Source: Candidatus Obscuribacter sp. (lineage in GTDB: Bacteria > Cyanobacteriota > Vampirovibrionia > Obscuribacterales > Obscuribacteraceae). Taken from it: a stretch of DNA of 64,000 nt. The position numbers were made by a program, and so were the translations under genes. Shown piece by piece: positions 9,237-18,404 of the stretch. The stretch is taken from NCBI GenBank assembly GCA_021772095.1, contig JADYXR010000164.1:1-64000 (forward strand). The letters are read 5' to 3'. Position 1 is the first letter of the stretch, and every line of letters begins with the position of its first letter. The notes below the pieces were generated by a model, which saw only the letters and a list, made by a program, of their open reading frames with translations, made no database searches and had not been told where the DNA came from.

Positions 9237-9632
9237 CTACAAGTTGGCGCAGAACTCGTTGACCCAAAACTTGCGTATCGTCTCCAGAGCCCGTTCTTTG
9301 ACATACGCATTCTCGTCTTCCACAAGCATGAAAAGAACACTCGCGCGAGCAAGTGGGTTTTGAGCGATTTCATAACGCACCCCGATGTTATCGTGCAACA
9401 CAAGAGCACTGCGAAGATCGCGCGATATCGATGGATGTGATGCGACGGCCGCAACTACTTCCGAGTCCAGATCGTCGGCCAATCTTTCCAGCACCGCCTG
9501 CGGTGTGTTGATATTTTCAGCGATATGCAGCCTGACGCGCTTGTCTTTGTCCATGGCAAGCTGTTCTAAAACGTTTGGTGGCGTGTTGGGATTGCCAGCC
9601 AATAAGTAATCGATGCGTTCTATTGAGTTCAT
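9237..9632 (-). CDS. Leucine-rich-variant (LRV)/HEAT-like repeat protein
   Basis: A 131-residue cytosolic protein built of roughly 24-residue helical repeats: LLAGNPNTPPNVLEQLAMDKDKRVR, then IAENINTPQAVLERLADDLDSEVV, then VASHPSISRDLRSALVLHDNIGVR, then IAQNPLARASVLFMLVEDENAYVK. The N-P-x-T-P pattern is characteristic of LRV repeats, a scaffold for protein or cofactor binding. The ATG at 9632 is chosen over the GTG at 9641 because that GTG overlaps the AGGTGA ribosome-binding sequence. No enzymatic motif is present. Confidence 0.75.
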   Translation of the reverse strand: MNSIERIDYLLAGNPNTPPNVLEQLAMDKDKRVRLHIAENINTPQAVLERLADDLDSEVVAAVASHPSISRDLRSALVLHDNIGVRYEIAQNPLARASVLFMLVEDENAYVKERALETIRKFWVNEFCANL

Positions 9633-9666
9633 TATTGTCACCTGTTTCGGGAGTCTGTCAAACGTT

Positions 9667-9840
9667 TTATCTATACGACCAGAGCGAAACGATTCTTTCT
9701 ATGATCGGTCCGAAAGTGTCAGCGGATGGCGGTTTTCGCAAGTAATAATTCATTCCGAAATGTAGTGCCTTCGCTACATCCTCTTCATCCTGGGAAACTG
9801 TCAGCACTATTACCGGAATATTCGCAAGTGCTGGTTCTTT
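9667..9840 (-). pseudogene. C-terminal half of a response-regulator receiver domain (remnant)
   Basis: Translating the minus strand from 9840 to the stop at 9667 gives 57 residues that match the second half of a CheY-like receiver: EPALANIPVIVLTVSQDEED, then the alpha4 segment VAKALHFGMNYYLRKPP, then an amphipathic last helix. The conserved Thr (LT) and Lys (RKP) are present, but the N-terminal half with the acidic pocket and phospho-acceptor Asp is missing. A TGA lies in frame four codons upstream of the first codon given here, so no intact gene can be read. It overlaps in another frame the end of the small membrane ORF at 9785-10006, as if a deletion or frameshift had fused two genes. Confidence 0.7.
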
Positions 9841-10006
9841 TCTCAATCACATTCTCTTCGTCTAAGTAGTGCGAGAGCACCACTCCTATCGCCGTCGCTA
9901 ACACGATAGCGACCGTGACTACAACACCATCGCGAAACGCCTGACCGCACCAGTCTCCAAGTTTAATTACCGGAGAAGATTGTTCCTTCTCCGCGATTGA
10001 CAGCAT
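9785..10006 (-). CDS. Small single-span membrane protein, possibly with a scrambled C-terminus
   Basis: A 73-residue ORF with a good start: GAGG eight bases before the ATG at 10006. Residues 27 to 46 (DGVVVTVAIVLATAIGVVLS) form one transmembrane helix. The last about 18 residues are read from DNA that in the next frame encodes receiver sequence, so the natural C-terminus is probably lost. A one-base slip in the AAAA run near 9839 would join this protein to the receiver fragment. I do not recognise the N-terminal part. Confidence 0.45.
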   Translation of the reverse strand: MLSIAEKEQSSPVIKLGDWCGQAFRDGVVVTVAIVLATAIGVVLSHYLDEENVIEKRTSTCEYSGNSADSFPG

Positions 10007-10288
10007 CGTTCCGTCCTCGCTTATGGCACCCGACTGGTAAGTGGCAAGTGCTTTTGTATTTTCAAATTAAGTGTTCACTAGTGGTGGCTGCTACACGGTG
10101 TTCACTCTTCGAGCGTAACGCTGAATTGTTATTATCGTGTGAGTGCCTGGCGAAGGTTCGTCACAATTGGAACAATTCGGCTCTCGTTGACATCTACCGA
10201 TTTTCCGTCCAGGACTGACAACACCCCGCTTCATTCAGCGCGATGATCAGTTCTGCTAAACTTTGATTGCCCTTTGGAGTTCAACTGC

Positions 10289-12361
10289 ATGATTCGTCGC
10301 AGAAATTTTTACGCTACTATCGGCAGCACAGTTGCTGTTCTTTTTCTCGCCGGTTCCCTGAGCATATCGCTACCCCAGACCGAAGCTTCAGCATCGGTGG
10401 GAGTCAATGGTATCAACGTTGCCAATATGGATTCGACTGTCAAACCAGTCGCCGATTTTTTCCAATACGCCAACGGCACCTGGCTCAAGAAGACGCCAAT
10501 CCCCAACGAATACGACAAATGGGGCGTGCTCAACATTATCAATGACAAGAATGTGACCTTATTGAAAGGCATTCTAGAAAAATCTTCGACGGACAAAACG
10601 GCTGAAGTCGGCAGTAACACAAAGAAAGTCGGTGATTTCTACTTCGCCGGGATGGACACGCAAAAGATCGAAAAAGACGATCTCACGCCACTTTCTGATG
10701 AATTGAAAGGCATCGACGAAGTCAAAGATCTCGAAGGGCTGCGCGCGCAAACCGCTCACCTGCACGCCTATGGCGTCGGCGCATTGTTCAATCTCAGTTC
10801 AGGACAAGATTTTAAAGACAGCACCAGGGTAATCGGTCAGCTAAACCAGGGCGGATTGGGGCTTCCGGACCGTGACTATTATTTCAATACCGACGAACAT
10901 TCCAAGAAATTGCGCGATCAATATGTTGTGCACGTCGGCAAAATGCTCGAACTGCTGGGCGAGAAGCCAGCTGACGCAAGTGCCAAAGCAAAACGAATTT
11001 TGGAAATCGAGACTTCGCTAGCCGAAGGTTCCATGAAAAATACTGACATGCGTGATCCCGATAAGGTTTATCACAAGATGAATCTTTCCGAGATGGAAAC
11101 GATGACTCCGCATTTTTCCTGGAAGCAGTATCTCAAGGACATCGGCTATAACGATATCGGCGATGTCAACGTCGGACAGCCGGAATTTTTCAAAACGATG
11201 AACACTCAATTGGAAAAGGTTTCAATTGATGATTGGAAAACGTATTTAAAATGGCATTTGATTAACAAGTCTGCTCCATACCTTTCCGCGCGATTTGTCG
11301 ATCAGGATTTCAATTTCTATGGCAAAACATTGACCGGCAAAAAAGAAAACCTGCCACGCTGGAAGCGCATAGTTAGCGCCACCGACAAGGCAATGGGTGA
11401 AGCCGTCGGGCAAGAATACGTCGAAGTAACATTCACACCGGATGCGAAAAAACGCGCACTGGATCTGGTGAAAAAGATCAAAGAAGTTCTGCGCGAAGAT
11501 CTTGCTCAACTTGATTGGATGAGCGAACAAACTCGTAAGAACGCCGTCGAGAAGCTAGACGATCTCGGTCTGAAGATAGGCTACCCGGACAAGTGGCGCG
11601 ATTACAGCAAGCTGGCAGTATCACGTGATTCGTTTGTCAAAAACGTTCAAGCAGCCGATCAGTTCGATTTCAAAAGACAGCTCGATAAAATCGGCAAGCC
11701 TGTGGATAAAGACGAATGGCTGATGACACCACAGACAGTGAACGCCTATTACTGGGCCGAACAAAACGAAATCGTATTTCCAGCAGGAATTCTGCAGCCA
11801 CCAATCTTCGACCCTGCCGCGGACGATGCCACCAACCTTGGTGCAATGGGCATGGTTATCGGTCATGAACTGACGCATGGCTTCGACGATCAAGGCAGCA
11901 AATTCGACGGCAAAGGTAATCTAAAAGACTGGTGGACATCCGAAGATCAGAAGCGATTCAAAGAACGTGTCGCGCTTATCGAGAAGCAGTACGAGAGCTA
12001 CAAGGTTATCGACGATGTTCGCTTCAAAGGCAAACTTGTAGCAGGAGAAGCGGCAGCCGACCTGGGCGGACTGACGATCGCTTACAAAACACTGCAAAAG
12101 ATCCTGGGCGATGCGCCACGCAAGAAGGACGTCAATGGTTTCACACCCGAACAGCGTTTCTTTATCTCATTTGCACAAGCGTGGGCGACCAACGTCCGAC
12201 CTGAAAAGGAACGTTTGATGGCAGCTACCGACCCGCACCCCACGCCGAGATATCGCGTGTTGGGAACGTTGGCAAACATGGAAGCATTCGAGAAAACTTT
12301 TGCCGGCAGCGACAAAGCGACGATGATGCTTCCTGCCAGCGAGCGCTGCCAACTCTGGTAA
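10289..12361 (+). CDS. M13 (neprilysin/PepO) family zinc metallopeptidase, exported
   Basis: A 690-residue protein. The zinc site HELTH is at residues 526 to 530 (His526, Glu527, His530), the third ligand is Glu587 in GEAAADLGG, and Asp591 completes the ExxxD motif. The C-terminal CQLW is the typical M13 ending. I start at ATG 10289, nine bases after GGAG, not at the TTG at 10274. This gives a signal peptide (RRR then a hydrophobic stretch, cleavage near TEASAS), so the enzyme acts in the periplasm or outside. The family cleaves oligopeptides of up to about 40 residues. A terminator follows at 12418. Confidence 0.93.
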   Translation: MIRRRNFYATIGSTVAVLFLAGSLSISLPQTEASASVGVNGINVANMDSTVKPVADFFQYANGTWLKKTPIPNEYDKWGVLNIINDKNVTLLKGILEKSSTDKTAEVGSNTKKVGDFYFAGMDTQKIEKDDLTPLSDELKGIDEVKDLEGLRAQTAHLHAYGVGALFNLSSGQDFKDSTRVIGQLNQGGLGLPDRDYYFNTDEHSKKLRDQYVVHVGKMLELLGEKPADASAKAKRILEIETSLAEGSMKNTDMRDPDKVYHKMNLSEMETMTPHFSWKQYLKDIGYNDIGDVNVGQPEFFKTMNTQLEKVSIDDWKTYLKWHLINKSAPYLSARFVDQDFNFYGKTLTGKKENLPRWKRIVSATDKAMGEAVGQEYVEVTFTPDAKKRALDLVKKIKEVLREDLAQLDWMSEQTRKNAVEKLDDLGLKIGYPDKWRDYSKLAVSRDSFVKNVQAADQFDFKRQLDKIGKPVDKDEWLMTPQTVNAYYWAEQNEIVFPAGILQPPIFDPAADDATNLGAMGMVIGHELTHGFDDQGSKFDGKGNLKDWWTSEDQKRFKERVALIEKQYESYKVIDDVRFKGKLVAGEAAADLGGLTIAYKTLQKILGDAPRKKDVNGFTPEQRFFISFAQAWATNVRPEKERLMAATDPHPTPRYRVLGTLANMEAFEKTFAGSDKATMMLPASERCQLW

Positions 12362-12417
12362 GCGGCTCAGGAAGCTGAATCGAAGCCGGAACAGCGCTAA
12401 GCAGAAACGATCACTGG

Positions 12418-12451
12418 ACGAGAACGGAGACAAACCGTTCTCGTTTTGTTT
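12418..12451 (+). terminator. Rho-independent terminator of the M13 peptidase gene
   Basis: ACGAGAACGG (12418-12427) pairs perfectly with CCGTTCTCGT (12435-12444) around a 7-base loop, followed by a T-rich run. It lies 56 bases after the peptidase stop and just before the end of the convergent ychJ-like gene. Confidence 0.85.
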
Positions 12452-12465
12452 AGATGAGCTGTTGT

Positions 12466-12882
12466 TCAGTCGACGCGTTGTTCGAGGGTGCCGTCTCGAT
12501 ACATCCAGCGTTCTCCCGACTTTTCGAAAGTGCTCTTCTCGGTAAAGGCAAGTGCTTCGCCGCTCTGGTGCAGGTTCGCGGTAAACGTGACGAACGCTTG
12601 CTGATCGCCATCGATAAACTCGTTTATTTCAAGAAGAACAAAACGAGTATGATTCGAAAAATCCAGAAGCTCTTTTCGCCAGGCTTTTAGATCATCTTGT
12701 CTCGATGGATTGTCGGGATGCGTTGTTTCCATGATGTAGTCAGGCAGGGCCATGGCGAAAGCGCAGTATCGCGAACGCATGAGTTGAAGCGCGTTTTCCG
12801 GCAATTTGCCGTCATGGTAGAGCTTGCAGCACTTGTGATAGAGGGCTTTGCTCCCGCATGGACAGGGGTTATATTTGCTCAC
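12466..12882 (-). CDS. ychJ: YchJ-family protein with SEC-C zinc motif
   Basis: A 138-residue protein starting with PCPCGSKALYHKCCK, the SEC-C zinc-binding motif (Cys7, Cys9, Cys18 with neighbouring His16 and Cys19). It continues with the YchJ core: LMRSRYCAFAMALPDYIMETTHP, then a beta-rich half ending in WMYRDGTL. E. coli YchJ is about 152 residues with a second SEC-C at the C-terminus, which is absent here. The fold is cystatin/NTF2-like; the function is not established. It is divergent from the secreted protein at 12971. Confidence 0.88.
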   Translation of the reverse strand: MSKYNPCPCGSKALYHKCCKLYHDGKLPENALQLMRSRYCAFAMALPDYIMETTHPDNPSRQDDLKAWRKELLDFSNHTRFVLLEINEFIDGDQQAFVTFTANLHQSGEALAFTEKSTFEKSGERWMYRDGTLEQRVD

Positions 12883-12970
12883 CGCAGCTTCACCTTGATT
12901 ACCCGGGGCATGACGCCCTCGAAAGATTGTATTATGTGCTCGTCGTTCCGTAAATTGTTGTGAGGGAAGT

Positions 12971-13525
12971 ATGAGTCAATTCAGCAAAACATTAGTGGCA
13001 ACACTTGGTTTGGTTGTTAGCGTCAACATTGCAGCCCCGCTCTGTGCATCGGCGCAATCGTCGAGCAGCAGTGAGACAACCGTTACACGCGGCGTAGGTT
13101 TTAAGGGCGCGAATGTTTTCAATCCCAAGTACAAAGAACGGATTGGAACTTACGAAGAGCAAATCCAGATGGGCATCACCAAGGGTTGGCTCACAGCGGC
13201 AGAAGTCGAGCATTTCAAAACACGTTTAGAAGGCATGAGACAACAAGAGGCTGCTGCAGCTGCTAAAGGCTGGGTCAAAGCAGACGTCGACGCGATTGAT
13301 AAAGTGTTTACCGGATTCAACATCGATCTCACCAAAGCAGCTAACAAGCCTGCCGGTGCGTCGTCAACAACCAGCACGACTACAGCAAAACCAGCTGGCA
13401 CCATAGCTGGTGGCGAGACAAAAACGACGACGACTAAAGCTACTGCCAAGAAAACGACAGTGAAACAAACGAAAAAGCCGGTGAAGAAGTCGACAACGAC
13501 AACTAATACAGTCAAGGTTAATTAG
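12971..13525 (+). CDS. Exported protein with Thr/Lys-rich tail
   Basis: A 184-residue protein. Residues 1 to about 28 form a signal peptide ending in an ASA-type site before QSSSS. A helical core (about 45 to 110) contains ERIGTYEEQIQMGITKGWLTAAEVEHFKTRLEGM, which looks like two short helical hairpins. The last 60 residues are Thr/Lys/Ala-rich and strongly basic (TKATAKKTTVKQTKKPVKKS), reminiscent of cell-wall- or nucleic-acid-binding tails. No family is recognised. A GAGGGAAGT ribosome-binding site precedes the ATG, and a hairpin with TTTT follows at 13591. Confidence 0.65.
   Translation: MSQFSKTLVATLGLVVSVNIAAPLCASAQSSSSSETTVTRGVGFKGANVFNPKYKERIGTYEEQIQMGITKGWLTAAEVEHFKTRLEGMRQQEAAAAAKGWVKADVDAIDKVFTGFNIDLTKAANKPAGASSTTSTTTAKPAGTIAGGETKTTTTKATAKKTTVKQTKKPVKKSTTTTNTVKVN
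13398..13413. repeat. Dispersed GCACC-N6-GGTGG motif (inside a gene)
   Basis: GCACC-ATAGCT-GGTGG, one member of the inverted repeat family with a fixed 6-base centre. This copy lies in the coding tail of the exported protein gene, unlike the other members, which are intergenic. Confidence 0.35.
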
Positions 13526-13590
13526 TCGAGACAAAGAAATTCGGGTGTCGCCAAGAACTATTCTCACTCAGATAGTGAACTAGTCTAACT

Positions 13591-13623
13591 CGGATTATCG
13601 CTTGTAAAAAGCGAGTCCGTTTT
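13591..13623 (+). terminator. Probable intrinsic terminator
   Basis: CGGA and TCGCTT on the left pair with AAGCGA and TCCG on the right, with a small internal bulge, followed by TTTT. It lies 66 bases after the stop of the exported protein gene. Confidence 0.6.
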
Positions 13624-13637
13624 AAATGGCTGGCGGA

Positions 13638-14138
13638 TCAATTAGATTGCGGGTGCTTCTTCTCTTCGGCAACCAATTGTTTCGCCAGCCTGAACAATCC
13701 GTACTTAAAGTGGAAAGTGGCAAAGCGGTGATGCCCGCATTCCAGCATTTCCACATACGCGTCTTCCAGCGTCCATCCGCAACGCAGAATTCGAAACATC
13801 GCAATCAAAACACCGGTACGATCGGCTCCGTGAAAACAATGCACGAAGACCGGATAGTTTTTCTCGTCATCAACTATTTTCAAAAACTGATCGACATCGT
13901 TTTTTGTTGGCAGTGTCCAGTAGTTGAGCGGGAGATTGTGGAAGTTGATTCCCATGTCCGTGACGATTTCGCGTTCGCGAGCGACGTGCCATTTGCGCCA
14001 TCTGAGCGCGACCACCGTTCTGATGTTCAGTTCTTTAAGCTTGGCAAATCCCTCTTCGCCCGGCTGCGCGCCGCGATACAGCCAGTCGTTGACCTGGTGG
14101 AAATTGCCGATTGGAAATTTTAGTGGGACTTCCGTCAC
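13638..14138 (-). CDS. Cytosolic cysteine-based (tyrosine/dual-specificity) phosphatase
   Basis: A 166-residue protein with the CX5R signature HCFHGADRTG (Cys101, Arg107) and an upstream WLYRGAQPGEEGFAKLKELNIRTVV block typical of bacterial dual-specificity-like phosphatases. I prefer the GTG at 14138, ten bases after GGAG, because the alternative start at 14195 would overlap the preceding permease gene by 32 bases. There is no signal peptide, so it is cytosolic. The substrate may be phosphotyrosine, phosphoinositide-like or another phosphoester. A second, exported member of the same family is at 52722. Confidence 0.85.
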   Translation of the reverse strand: MTEVPLKFPIGNFHQVNDWLYRGAQPGEEGFAKLKELNIRTVVALRWRKWHVAREREIVTDMGINFHNLPLNYWTLPTKNDVDQFLKIVDDEKNYPVFVHCFHGADRTGVLIAMFRILRCGWTLEDAYVEMLECGHHRFATFHFKYGLFRLAKQLVAEEKKHPQSN

Positions 14139-14163
14139 GATACGTTTGCTCCGTATTAAACGA

Positions 14164-15294
14164 TCATACCAATTGTCGTTTAAACCGGTTAGCACTGAGG
14201 GTCAAAATGACGACAGCCGACACTGCCAGCAAAGCGAGTTGTGGCCACAGCATCTCAAAAGTAGCGCCTTTCAATAGAATTCCTCGAGCGATCATTGCAT
14301 AGTAGCGTAGTGGATCGAATATGGATATGACCTGAAAAAAGGCAGGCATCGTATCCAGTGGCACAACGGTACCAGATAGAAGTATCAGAGGAATGTTGAT
14401 GAAAAACGATGCTAGCTGTGCCTGACGCTGACTGCGACAGACCGAACCTAGCAGCATGCCGAAACCAATGCCCACAAAGGCGTACAGCCCCGACGCGATC
14501 AACAGTAAAAGAAAACTGCCTCGACAAGGCATTCCAAATATCATCCGCGAAGCAGTGACTGCGATTACCACATCGATCATCAGCATTGTAGCTAACGGAA
14601 TAATCTTGGCCATCAAAATCTCCGAAGCCGACGCAGGCGTCATCAGCAGCTGTTCCATCGTGCCGCTTTCCCGCTCGCGAAGCACGGTTGCGGATGCCAC
14701 CAATGTTCCAGTTAAAGTTAAACACGCACCAAGTACGCCGGGCACGAAAAACCAGCTGCTGATTTGATCGGGATTGTAGAGAATTTCTATCTGAGGATCG
14801 ATAAGCTGTTTGTCTTTCTCAGCGGACTTTTCACCAGAACGAAATTCCACAATCGAACGTTGCACATGAGCACTGGCGATGCCGGCGGTGTAAGCGTCTG
14901 CGCCATCGACCAGGACTTGAACTTTAGCGGTTTTATTATCCTTTAGATTTTTTGAAAAATCAGAAGGAATGACCAAACCAATCGCTTTTTGTCCGCGTTC
15001 GAGTTGGCCTTCTAGTTGCTTCTCGTCTTTCAGCTCAGTGTTTTTACTAAAAACGCCGTTTGATACCAATCGATCCACGAGTTCTTTGCTGTCGGCTGTT
15101 TTCGCGTGGTCGACAGTCGCAAGAGCGAGATTCCGCACTTGCGGGTCCAGCGCACCACCCAGAACCAGAAGCTGCAGAATTGGTGGCACCAAGATCAAAA
15201 ACAGAAGATATTTGTTGCGCAAAATCTCGCGCGTTTCCTTCACGACCAGCGCCCACATTCGGCTTGCAACTATTTTTTCAATCACAGGGTTCAT
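14164..15294 (-). CDS. ybhR: ABC-2 type permease, YbhR-like
   Basis: A 376-residue inner-membrane protein. It has an N-terminal helix after KETREILRNKYLLFLILVPPI, a large extracytoplasmic domain (about 50 to 180), and five more helices from FFVPGVLGACLTLTGTLVASATVLRERESGTMEQLLMTPAS, which is the ABC-2 membrane signature. It is the last gene of the four-gene exporter operon, starting 3 bases after its sister permease. With that permease it forms the heterodimeric channel for drugs or other hydrophobic cargo. E. coli YbhR is of similar length. Confidence 0.9.
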   Translation of the reverse strand: MNPVIEKIVASRMWALVVKETREILRNKYLLFLILVPPILQLLVLGGALDPQVRNLALATVDHAKTADSKELVDRLVSNGVFSKNTELKDEKQLEGQLERGQKAIGLVIPSDFSKNLKDNKTAKVQVLVDGADAYTAGIASAHVQRSIVEFRSGEKSAEKDKQLIDPQIEILYNPDQISSWFFVPGVLGACLTLTGTLVASATVLRERESGTMEQLLMTPASASEILMAKIIPLATMLMIDVVIAVTASRMIFGMPCRGSFLLLLIASGLYAFVGIGFGMLLGSVCRSQRQAQLASFFINIPLILLSGTVVPLDTMPAFFQVISIFDPLRYYAMIARGILLKGATFEMLWPQLALLAVSAVVILTLSANRFKRQLV

Positions 15295-15297
15295 GAA

Positions 15298-16416
15298 TCA
15301 ATCCTTCACTTGCATGCGACGCAGGGCCAACCAACTTAATCCCAGAAGAACCACACAGAATCCCAACAACACGAGTGGCACGTACCAGACCGCAGACCAG
15401 CCTGTGCCTCTCACGAAAGCGTCTCTAGTCAACTCAATAAAATATCTCGCCGGCACGACGATCGAAAATAGCGACAGTGGAAATGGAATATTTGAAATCG
15501 GATAAACGAAACCTGATAAGAGCAGGCAAGGGAAAAAACCGATCGATGAAGTGGCTTGAACAGCCGTAGTTTGATTACTCGCGTAAGTTCCTAGCATTAA
15601 ACCGAACAACACGGAGACCATAACGTAAAGTGGTGTTGATACCAGGAGCGGTGTCGGGTCACCGACGGGCCAGACGTTAAAGATGATCGCACCGACAGTC
15701 ATGACTAGCACCGCCATGGCCATTGAGATAAGAAAATACGGTGCTGCTTTGCCTAACAGAAACGCAAGCGGGTTGGGGTTGGATGCAAAAACTCGGATGA
15801 TCGTTTCTTGTTCTTTTTCTCGTGATGCGGCGACCGCAGCCAGCAGTGCCGGATACATCCACAGCACCACACCAAAGGCACCGGGCACGATGAACAGTCT
15901 CTCCAATCGACCGGGGTTGAACCACAGCCTCGTCTCCGGCATAACCGGCGCCAGGTCAGCGTCTGGTGAGCGTCGCTGTTTCAACATCGACATAAAATAC
16001 AAATTGGCAGCCTCGATGCTATTGCTGAGCACTTGAACGTTCGAGATATCGGTTCCATCTAAATAAACTTTGAACGGCGCGACCTTAGCGGCAAAGATGT
16101 TGGCGGTGAAGCCTTTGGGAACCTCGAATGCGACTTTGGCTTCGCCGCGATCTATAGGATCAGTCAGAGAATTTTTATTAGTCACTTTGGCTGGGACAAA
16201 CATATTGGTGGCATACAATCGCGCAATGTATTCACGCGTCAAGGACGTGTTGTCACTGTCTTTCACAACTATCGGAATACTTTTCGATTCAAGTCTGATG
16301 CCGAAACCAAAAAGTAACAGAGAAAACAACGGCAACAAGAAGGCGAGAGCGACACTCAGTCTGTCTCGACGAAACTCCTGAATCTCTTTAATCATTTGCA
16401 CAAGAAAAACGTTCAT
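15298..16416 (-). CDS. ybhS: ABC-2 type permease, YbhS-like
   Basis: A 372-residue paralogue of the next gene with the same layout: helix 1 after FRRDRLSVALAFLLPLFSLLLFGFG, a periplasmic domain, then five helices beginning at RLERLFIVPGAFGVVLWMYPALLAAVAASREKEQETI. Its start overlaps the stop of the ATPase gene by 4 bases, so the two are translationally coupled. It is the partner permease of the YbhGFSR-type exporter. The cargo is unknown; the E. coli system affects sensitivity to chloramphenicol and cefoperazone and Na+ export. Confidence 0.9.
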   Translation of the reverse strand: MNVFLVQMIKEIQEFRRDRLSVALAFLLPLFSLLLFGFGIRLESKSIPIVVKDSDNTSLTREYIARLYATNMFVPAKVTNKNSLTDPIDRGEAKVAFEVPKGFTANIFAAKVAPFKVYLDGTDISNVQVLSNSIEAANLYFMSMLKQRRSPDADLAPVMPETRLWFNPGRLERLFIVPGAFGVVLWMYPALLAAVAASREKEQETIIRVFASNPNPLAFLLGKAAPYFLISMAMAVLVMTVGAIIFNVWPVGDPTPLLVSTPLYVMVSVLFGLMLGTYASNQTTAVQATSSIGFFPCLLLSGFVYPISNIPFPLSLFSIVVPARYFIELTRDAFVRGTGWSAVWYVPLVLLGFCVVLLGLSWLALRRMQVKD

Positions 16417-18404
16417 GCCGATTTCCTCTGACTGCGCTGTACGACATCGATGAAAGCGTCTTCGAGGGTGAATGTGATCGGCCTGAACTGATGTGTTTGC
16501 ACGCCCGAGTTTTGCAGAATAGATTTCACTTTCTCTGCTTCATTTTCGTTGTCGATCAACACATGGATCGAGCTTCCAAAAATGGCTACCCGCCAGTGAT
16601 CCAGCGATTCACTCAGAACCTGGAATGATTTTTGGGTGTCGCCCGTGATGATTTCGTAGAGTTCGCCAGTGTGGTCGCTTTTGATTTCCGACGGCGTACC
16701 TTGAGTGATGACTTTGCTGTTGGCCATAAAAGCTAAACGATTGCAAAATTCAGCTTCGTCGAGATAGTGTGTTGTAACCAGTATGGCTGCACCGTTGGTC
16801 GCGAAATCCCGAATCAGTGTCCACAACTGCCGCCTGGCAAGAGGATCTACTCCGGCTGTAGGTTCGTCCAGAAAGATTATTTTGGGATCGTGCATCACCG
16901 CGGCACCGAATGCGATGCGCTGTTTCCATCCAAGTGGCAGTCTGCGAACAATGGATTTTTGTATTTTCTCTAAATTGCAGGCTTCGATAACCCAGTCAAT
17001 TTGCTGTTTTCGCAACTTGAACGGGATCTCGTAGATACCGGCATAAAAATCAAGGTTCTCTCTAACGGTCAAATCATCATATAGAGTAAATTTTTGGCTC
17101 ATGTAACCGATGTTTCGACGAACTTCTTTTTTTCGAAGATCGTGAGTTTCGCCGGAAAGCATGACTGACCCTGAAGTTGGCTTGGCGAGCCCGCAAAGCA
17201 TTTTAATAGTGGTTGTTTTTCCTGCGCCGTTAGCGCCAAGTAAACCAAAAATCTCGCCGTATTTTATTTCAAGATTGACATCATCGACTGCTTGAAAGTC
17301 CTTGAAGGTTTTGCATAAATGTTCGGCACGAATGGCGACGCCCTGGTCCTGATCCGATGTACGTATCTGATCACTTTGTTGTGATTGCTCACCCGGTCTC
17401 CAATGCGGAAAATCGACCTGTTTAGTTTTTTCCGATCCTAATTCCTGAAGTTTGATTACAAAAACATTTTCCAGAGAAGGAGCACTCTGATGCGCCTGGC
17501 TCAGTGTCAATCCTGCTGTCTCGAACTTTTGTCGAACCTCTGCCTCAGCCTCTTGCGGCGAGGTGGTCAATATTTCTAAGCGATCACCGAATGGATAAAT
17601 GTCTTTGATGTTTTGAAGTTGCAAATTTGCGATCAGTGCGGGCACCTGGTTTAATTTCTCGTGATTCTTGATCGTAAACGTCAAACGCTGCATGTGAAGC
17701 GCGTCCTGAAGGTCTTTAGGAGTGCCTTCCAGTTCAATTTTGCCATCATGCATCAGCGCAATGCGATTGCAGCGTTCCGCTTCGTCGAGAAACGGCGTCG
17801 CTATGATTGCGGTCACACCATCGTTAGCCAGGCTAGACAATGCTTGCCACAGTTCTCGTCGAGCAATCGGATCCAAACCTGTGGTTGGTTCATCCAACAA
17901 AATCAATTTCGGACTTGAAACAAGTGCGCAACATAAAGCAAGCTTTTGTTTCATACCACCGGATAACTGACTGGCCAGGCGGTCCGCGAACTCTAGGAGA
18001 CCCATACTTTCAAGGTACGTCTTCTTCAAACGATCGATATCGTCGTCATCAACACCATGCAAACCGGCCTGGTACATCAAATTCTCTTCGACCGATAACT
18101 CCGGATACAAAGCACAATTCTGGGGCACATAGCCAATCTCCGCGCGTGCGTCGGCTGGCGCCTTCCCCATTACGAAAGCCTCACCGCTGGTGGCACGCAT
18201 AACTCCAGAAAGAATTTTCAATGCGGTGGTTTTGCCTGCACCATCAGGTCCGACTAAACCAAACAGATCGCCTTTATTGATCTGCAGATCCAGCCCTTTG
18301 AGCGCGTCTGCACCTTTCTTATACTTCTTGCTCAGCGCGTGAACGGAAACCACATGCTCGTCTGCAAGTGAGCGCGTTTTAGGTTGCGACATCGTGGTAG
18401 ACAC
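16413..18404 (-). CDS. ybhF: Double ABC-transporter ATPase, YbhF-like
   Basis: A 663-residue protein with two fused cassettes. NBD1 (about 15 to 240) has GPDGAGKTT, LSGGMKQKLALCCAL and LDEPTTGLDP. NBD2 (about 355 to 575) has GANGAGKTT and LDEPTAGVDP, but its signature is LPLGWKQRIAF, the same degenerate form as in E. coli YbhF. Such asymmetric fusions energise ABC-2 exporters with one competent and one weak site. The start overlaps the stop of the membrane fusion gene by one base. Confidence 0.93.
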   Translation of the reverse strand: MSTTMSQPKTRSLADEHVVSVHALSKKYKKGADALKGLDLQINKGDLFGLVGPDGAGKTTALKILSGVMRATSGEAFVMGKAPADARAEIGYVPQNCALYPELSVEENLMYQAGLHGVDDDDIDRLKKTYLESMGLLEFADRLASQLSGGMKQKLALCCALVSSPKLILLDEPTTGLDPIARRELWQALSSLANDGVTAIIATPFLDEAERCNRIALMHDGKIELEGTPKDLQDALHMQRLTFTIKNHEKLNQVPALIANLQLQNIKDIYPFGDRLEILTTSPQEAEAEVRQKFETAGLTLSQAHQSAPSLENVFVIKLQELGSEKTKQVDFPHWRPGEQSQQSDQIRTSDQDQGVAIRAEHLCKTFKDFQAVDDVNLEIKYGEIFGLLGANGAGKTTTIKMLCGLAKPTSGSVMLSGETHDLRKKEVRRNIGYMSQKFTLYDDLTVRENLDFYAGIYEIPFKLRKQQIDWVIEACNLEKIQKSIVRRLPLGWKQRIAFGAAVMHDPKIIFLDEPTAGVDPLARRQLWTLIRDFATNGAAILVTTHYLDEAEFCNRLAFMANSKVITQGTPSEIKSDHTGELYEIITGDTQKSFQVLSESLDHWRVAIFGSSIHVLIDNENEAEKVKSILQNSGVQTHQFRPITFTLEDAFIDVVQRSQRKSA

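Noticed and set aside
9149..9454. 101-codon minus-strand frame over the LRV gene
   Set aside because: Shadow of the LRV gene, which has clear internal repeats and a good start.
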